Shown here in pieces: positions 4,986 through 8,188 of a stretch of DNA of 8,188 nucleotides; position 1 is the first letter of the stretch, and every line of letters starts with the position of its first letter. The stretch is from Eubacterium sp. CAG:786 (GTDB lineage: Bacteria > Bacillota > Clostridia > Oscillospirales > Ruminococcaceae). The position numbers were made by a program, and so were the translations under genes. The DNA is taken from contig HF989372.1 in the NCBI GenBank assembly GCA_000432175.1, forward strand, positions 1 through 8,188, written 5' to 3'. The notes under the pieces were generated by a model that searched no databases, was not told the DNA's origin, and saw only the letters and a list, made by a program, of their open reading frames with translations.

Positions 4986-7900
4986 ATGGCTGAATTTATT
5001 TGCAGGTGCTGCGGTGGACAGCTTGAACAGGTAGGCGAAAGTACGCTTTACATATGCGCTTTCTGCGGAATGAAGCAGACCGTCCCGCGGTTCACCGACA
5101 GCCAGCGCAGCAACCTTTACAGCCGCGCCGAGCAGCTCCGCAGCGCCGGGGAATTCGACCGCGCTGCCGCGATATACGAGCAGATGACGGCTGATATTCC
5201 GCAGAGCGCGGAACTCTGGTGGGCGCTGCTGCTGTGCAGATATGGCGTGACTTACGTGCTGGACGGGGACAGGGCAGTCCCGACGATAAACCGTGCAAGG
5301 CGCACGTCCGTGCTTGCGGACGAGGCATTCCGCATGGTGGAGGAATGCTCCGACGGGGAAATGCTCGGGCATTACCGCAGCCAGGCGCAGGAGCTTGACG
5401 ATATCCAGCGCAGGCTTCTTGCGGTTTCTGACAGCGAGCAGCCGTTCGATATATTCATCTGCTACAAGGAGGACGACGGCAGGGGCGGCAGGACTTACGA
5501 GTCGCTGCTTGCCCAGGAGATATACAAGCGCTTCACTGACGAGGGGCGCAGGGTGTTTTTCGCGAGAATAACGCTGGAGGATAAGCCGGGCTCAGAGTAC
5601 GAGCCGGTGATATTTTCCGCGCTGAATTCCGCACGGGTGATGCTGGCAGTCGGCTTTACAAGGGAGCATTTTGAAGCGCCCTGGGTGCGTAACGAGTGGA
5701 GCCGCTTCCTTGCGCTGCCGGACGACAGACGGCTTGTGATACCGGTGTTCAGCGGTAATATCGCGGCAATTCCGCAGGAACTTTCCGGCTACCAGGCGGT
5801 GGACGCCGGTCAGCTGGGATTTATGGAGAACATTGCTGCTGCGGTTGACAGGGTGCTCCCGCAGACGGGCAGCGTCGCCACTGACGACCCCGACGGGCTG
5901 TTGGCAAGGGCGTATCGCTGTCTTGCTTCCGGGGAATTCACCACCGCTGACCAGCTGTGCGAACAGCTTCTTGACAGCGACCCGGAGAACGGGGAAGCTT
6001 ATATAGCCAAGCTTCTGGCAGAACTGCACATACATTCCCCGGAGCAGATACCGCAGCTGGGACGTGATATAACAGATACCCCAGCGTGGGAAAAGGCGAT
6101 GAGATACGCGGACGAGCCGCAGAAAGGCACGCTTCTTGAGTACGCGCGCACGGGCGTTCTGGGTGTTGCTGCGCGCCTGCGCGGCACGTCGGAAGATCCG
6201 CAGGAACTGAACGATATCGCAGCGCGGCTAGACAGGCTCGGCTGTGTGGAAGAAGCTGAAAAATGCCGGGCGCGTTCCGGTGAACTCCTCGCAGAACAGG
6301 AGGAGACCCGCAGGCGTTCACAGTACGACTACGCGCTGAGTATCCTGCAGAACAGCCGGAACGCCGATGAACTGAGCACGGCGCATGATATCTTCGTTTC
6401 CCTCGGGGAATACCGCGACAGCCCGTCGCTTGCGGAACGCTGCCGCATAGGCTCGGAAAACCGCAGCGCCGAGGATATCCGTCTGACAGAGGAAGCCAGG
6501 AGCCAGCAGGAGAACCGGCTCAGCTATTTTAAGCGGAGAAATCGCATTATCACCGCTTCCGTTGCGGGAACTGCAGCGGCTGCCGTGATCATAACCGGCG
6601 CAGTGCTTATCGCAGGTAATGTTCACAGAGGAGCGGAGCATTCCGCGGGAATGGAGGACCTGCGCAGCGGGAATTACGCAAGCGCAGTGGAACATTTTGA
6701 CAGCGCCGGGGACTATTCGAATTCCGCAGAAATGAAGCGACAGGCGGAATATCAGCTGGCTTTGCAGCTGCGGGAAAACATGCAGTACGACGAGGCAGCG
6801 GAAATATTCACGCGGCTTGGCAGCTATGAGAATTCCGCAGACGAAGTGAAAAGCACGATGTTCCAGAAAGCATGCTGGCAGCGTGAAAACGGCGATTTCG
6901 ACGCGGCAGAGAGCGGATTTATGCTGCTTGGGGATTACGGCACTTCGTCGGAAGAGATACTGCGCACGCGCTATATGCAGGCGGAAAATCACCTTGAAAA
7001 GGGTGAGCTTGACCTGGCGGCAAAGCTTTTTTCAGGTCTGGGGGAATATTCTGACAGCAGCGACCGGCTCGGTGAAGTGCATTACCGTCGTGCGGAACTC
7101 CTGCTGCAGGCGGGGGAGTTTTCAGCGGCTGCAAAGATGTTTGAAAACAGCCAGAGCGGCGACTGGGAACAGCGCGTCTGTGAAGCCCGCTATATGCAGG
7201 CAGAGCAGACAGCGGTTACCGACAGTGAGCAGGCAGCGGAGATGTTCGCGGAACTCGGGGAGTATTCCGACAGCGAGGAGCGTTCAAATGCGCTGTATTA
7301 TCAGACTGCGGAAGAAGCGCTGGCTTCTGGGAACAGCGCAAGGGCAGTGGAGCTTTTCACGCAGCTCGGTGGATATTCCGACAGCGCTGAGCGGCTCACT
7401 GAAGCAAAGTACAGCCTTGCCGTGGAGTGCCTTTCCGACGGCAAACCGCAGGAAGCTGCGGATATTTTCGCGGTTCTCGGTGATTACAGGGACAGCGCGG
7501 AGCAGCTGAAAGAAGCAAAGTCCCGGATAAAGTCGCTGTTTCTTACAGGGACCGTCGTTGAGTTCGGCAGATGGGAACAGGACGGGGATCTTTCTTCCAC
7601 CGAGCCGATAAAGTGGGTTGTCGTATCAAATGACGGCGATAAGGCGGTTCTTTTTTCGGAATACATCATCGATCAGCGGGCTTACGACGGCGCGAACTGG
7701 GCAGAAAGCGGGCTTCGCAGCTGGCTGAACGGAACGTTCCTGAATTCCGCGTTCACCGAAGCCGAGAGAAGCAGGCTGTGCGCAGTCATGAAAGAATACT
7801 GGAACTATGACGAGTTAAAGAAACAGGGTGAGGTATCGGATCTTGTCACCATTCCGGATTACCGTGACGGGCTGCGGAAGAACTACGACACGATATGCAC

Positions 7901-8069
7901 GGTGTATGCGGACAGCATAAGAAGCGGCGGCGTTGGCGACAAGGTATTCTGGCTGCGGAGTTTTAATCATGGTATTCCGATGCTGGGCAATAACGGCACA
8001 GCAACGATCACAAATCCGTATCCTACCGGAGGGGTGCTTCCGGTGATAACGATCGACCTGCATAAATAA
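4986..8069 (+). CDS. Second membrane-anchored zinc ribbon-TPR-TIR protein with 37-residue repeats and C-terminal DUF6273
   Basis: 1027 residues and a paralogue of the preceding gene in the same domain order. Zinc ribbon: C6xxC9 and C24xxC27 (C8 is an extra cysteine). TPR-like helices about 42-90, then the PTINR segment at 99-103. TIR domain about 152-290, with FDIFICYK at 154-161, likely catalytic E206 in YEPVI, and WVRNEW at 233-238. A second TPR-like stretch lies at about 303-347, and one LGEYRDS unit (470-479) lies before the membrane helix. The transmembrane helix, about 521-544, is alanine-rich and preceded by KRRNR (516-520). Repeat units run from about 553 to 846. The DUF6273-like domain (about 852-1024) carries GLRSWLNGTF and FWLRS but lacks the VRPxI ending of its partner. 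TIR sequences of the pair are close over most positions, while the ends of the DUF6273 domains differ greatly, which fits shared output and different inputs (inference). No signal peptide is present, so membrane insertion would be by the internal helix. Confidence 0.93.
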   Translation: MAEFICRCCGGQLEQVGESTLYICAFCGMKQTVPRFTDSQRSNLYSRAEQLRSAGEFDRAAAIYEQMTADIPQSAELWWALLLCRYGVTYVLDGDRAVPTINRARRTSVLADEAFRMVEECSDGEMLGHYRSQAQELDDIQRRLLAVSDSEQPFDIFICYKEDDGRGGRTYESLLAQEIYKRFTDEGRRVFFARITLEDKPGSEYEPVIFSALNSARVMLAVGFTREHFEAPWVRNEWSRFLALPDDRRLVIPVFSGNIAAIPQELSGYQAVDAGQLGFMENIAAAVDRVLPQTGSVATDDPDGLLARAYRCLASGEFTTADQLCEQLLDSDPENGEAYIAKLLAELHIHSPEQIPQLGRDITDTPAWEKAMRYADEPQKGTLLEYARTGVLGVAARLRGTSEDPQELNDIAARLDRLGCVEEAEKCRARSGELLAEQEETRRRSQYDYALSILQNSRNADELSTAHDIFVSLGEYRDSPSLAERCRIGSENRSAEDIRLTEEARSQQENRLSYFKRRNRIITASVAGTAAAAVIITGAVLIAGNVHRGAEHSAGMEDLRSGNYASAVEHFDSAGDYSNSAEMKRQAEYQLALQLRENMQYDEAAEIFTRLGSYENSADEVKSTMFQKACWQRENGDFDAAESGFMLLGDYGTSSEEILRTRYMQAENHLEKGELDLAAKLFSGLGEYSDSSDRLGEVHYRRAELLLQAGEFSAAAKMFENSQSGDWEQRVCEARYMQAEQTAVTDSEQAAEMFAELGEYSDSEERSNALYYQTAEEALASGNSARAVELFTQLGGYSDSAERLTEAKYSLAVECLSDGKPQEAADIFAVLGDYRDSAEQLKEAKSRIKSLFLTGTVVEFGRWEQDGDLSSTEPIKWVVVSNDGDKAVLFSEYIIDQRAYDGANWAESGLRSWLNGTFLNSAFTEAERSRLCAVMKEYWNYDELKKQGEVSDLVTIPDYRDGLRKNYDTICTVYADSIRSGGVGDKVFWLRSFNHGIPMLGNNGTATITNPYPTGGVLPVITIDLHK
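6642..7523 (+). repeat. Array of 37-residue TPR-like repeats in the second TIR protein
   Basis: Signature positions are 571 (FDSAGDYSNS), 608 (FTRLGSYENS), 645 (FMLLGDYGTS), 682 (FSGLGEYSDS), 719 (degenerate, FENSQSGDW), 754 (FAELGEYSDS), 791 (FTQLGGYSDS) and 828 (FAVLGDYRDS). Successive spacings are 37, 37, 37, 37, 35, 37 and 37. The DNA also repeats locally: TATTCCGACAGCG at 7263-7275 and 7374-7386 are 111 bases apart, exactly one unit, and the same 13 bases occur in the first gene at 4009-4021. Confidence 0.88.
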
Positions 8070-8072
8070 ATG

Positions 8073-8102
8073 AACCGGGTGCTGAAAAGCGCCCGGTTTT
8101 GT
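8073..8102 (+). terminator. Intrinsic terminator closing the TIR operon
   Basis: A 10-bp stem (8073-8082 with 8089-8098, one G-U pair, outermost pairs A-T) encloses a TGAAAA loop, and a short T-run to 8100 follows. It begins 4 bases after the stop codon of the second TIR gene. The T-run is short, but the GC-rich core is strong. Confidence 0.82.
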
Positions 8103-8120
8103 GTAATTTACGCATGACAA

Positions 8121-8164
8121 ATAAAACAAAAGCGCCTCAACGCGCGTGATACGCGTCTAGGCAC
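8121..8164 (-). terminator. Probable intrinsic terminator of a converging minus-strand gene outside the window
   Basis: A two-part hairpin pairs 8132-8137 with 8159-8164 and 8140-8144 with 8152-8156, around a 7-base loop. The outer stem pairs fully only in the minus-strand RNA, where 8133/8163 becomes G-U; on the plus strand it is a C-A mismatch. On the minus strand it is followed by TTTTGTTTT (8131-8123), while the plus-strand side has no T-run. The gene it would serve lies beyond 8188. Confidence 0.6.
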
Positions 8165-8188
8165 TCGACCAAAGGTTTTCGGATATAG

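Noticed and set aside
6318..6992. 224-codon minus-strand frame
   Set aside because: It is opposite the repeat array of the second TIR gene, with no plausible domain or start signal.
6883..7509. 208-codon plus-strand frame
   Set aside because: It overlaps the second TIR gene in another frame. Its arginine- and serine-rich shadow sequence follows the GC-rich repeat codons.
1..8188. tRNA, rRNA, insertion sequence ends, attachment sites, replication origin
   Set aside because: No cloverleaf, conserved rRNA segment, transposase-like frame, terminal inverted repeats or iterons were seen on reading both strands.

Overview
The window looks like chromosomal DNA of a low-to-mid GC, Gram-positive anaerobic gut-type Firmicute, most likely Oscillospiraceae/Ruminococcus-like. 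This rests on AGGAGG-type ribosome binding sites, near-consensus sigma-A promoters, and the combination of zinc ribbon, TIR and DUF6273 domains in one chain. The taxon is an inference; no rRNA or housekeeping gene is present.

Layout. Positions 1 to about 1580 are AT-rich and sparsely coding. They hold the 3' part of an unrecognised gene (30-434) whose reading frame seems broken at a run of eight T, then about 330 bases with nothing convincing. A strong extended -10 promoter (762-790) follows, with a hairpin-forming leader and a doubtful 78-residue ORF. After about 400 further non-coding bases comes a very clear intrinsic terminator (1476-1509). A near-perfect TTGACA-17-TATAAT promoter (1549-1577) then opens the main locus. 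Composition switches abruptly to GC-rich at about 1600.

The main locus is a two-gene operon (1624-4971 and 4986-8069, 14 bases apart) closed by an intrinsic terminator at 8073-8102. A second hairpin with its T-run on the minus strand (8121-8164) suggests a converging gene just outside the window. The two genes encode large paralogues with the same order of parts: N-terminal CxxC...CxxC zinc ribbon, TPR-like helices, a TIR domain with the conserved glutamate expected for an NAD-cleaving enzyme, a second helical section, one transmembrane helix preceded by basic residues, a long array of about 37-residue helical repeats marked by an L-G-x-Y-x-D-S signature, and a C-terminal DUF6273-like domain.

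Interpretation. If the basic residues before the helix face the cytoplasm, the zinc ribbon and TIR lie inside and the repeat array and DUF6273 outside. That would be a bacterial single-pass receptor layout resembling animal Toll receptors. The TIR parts of the two proteins are much more alike than their C-terminal parts, which fits shared signalling output with different sensing ends. A role in NAD-based immunity or signalling is inferred, not shown. No separate effector, nuclease or cyclase is encoded in the window.
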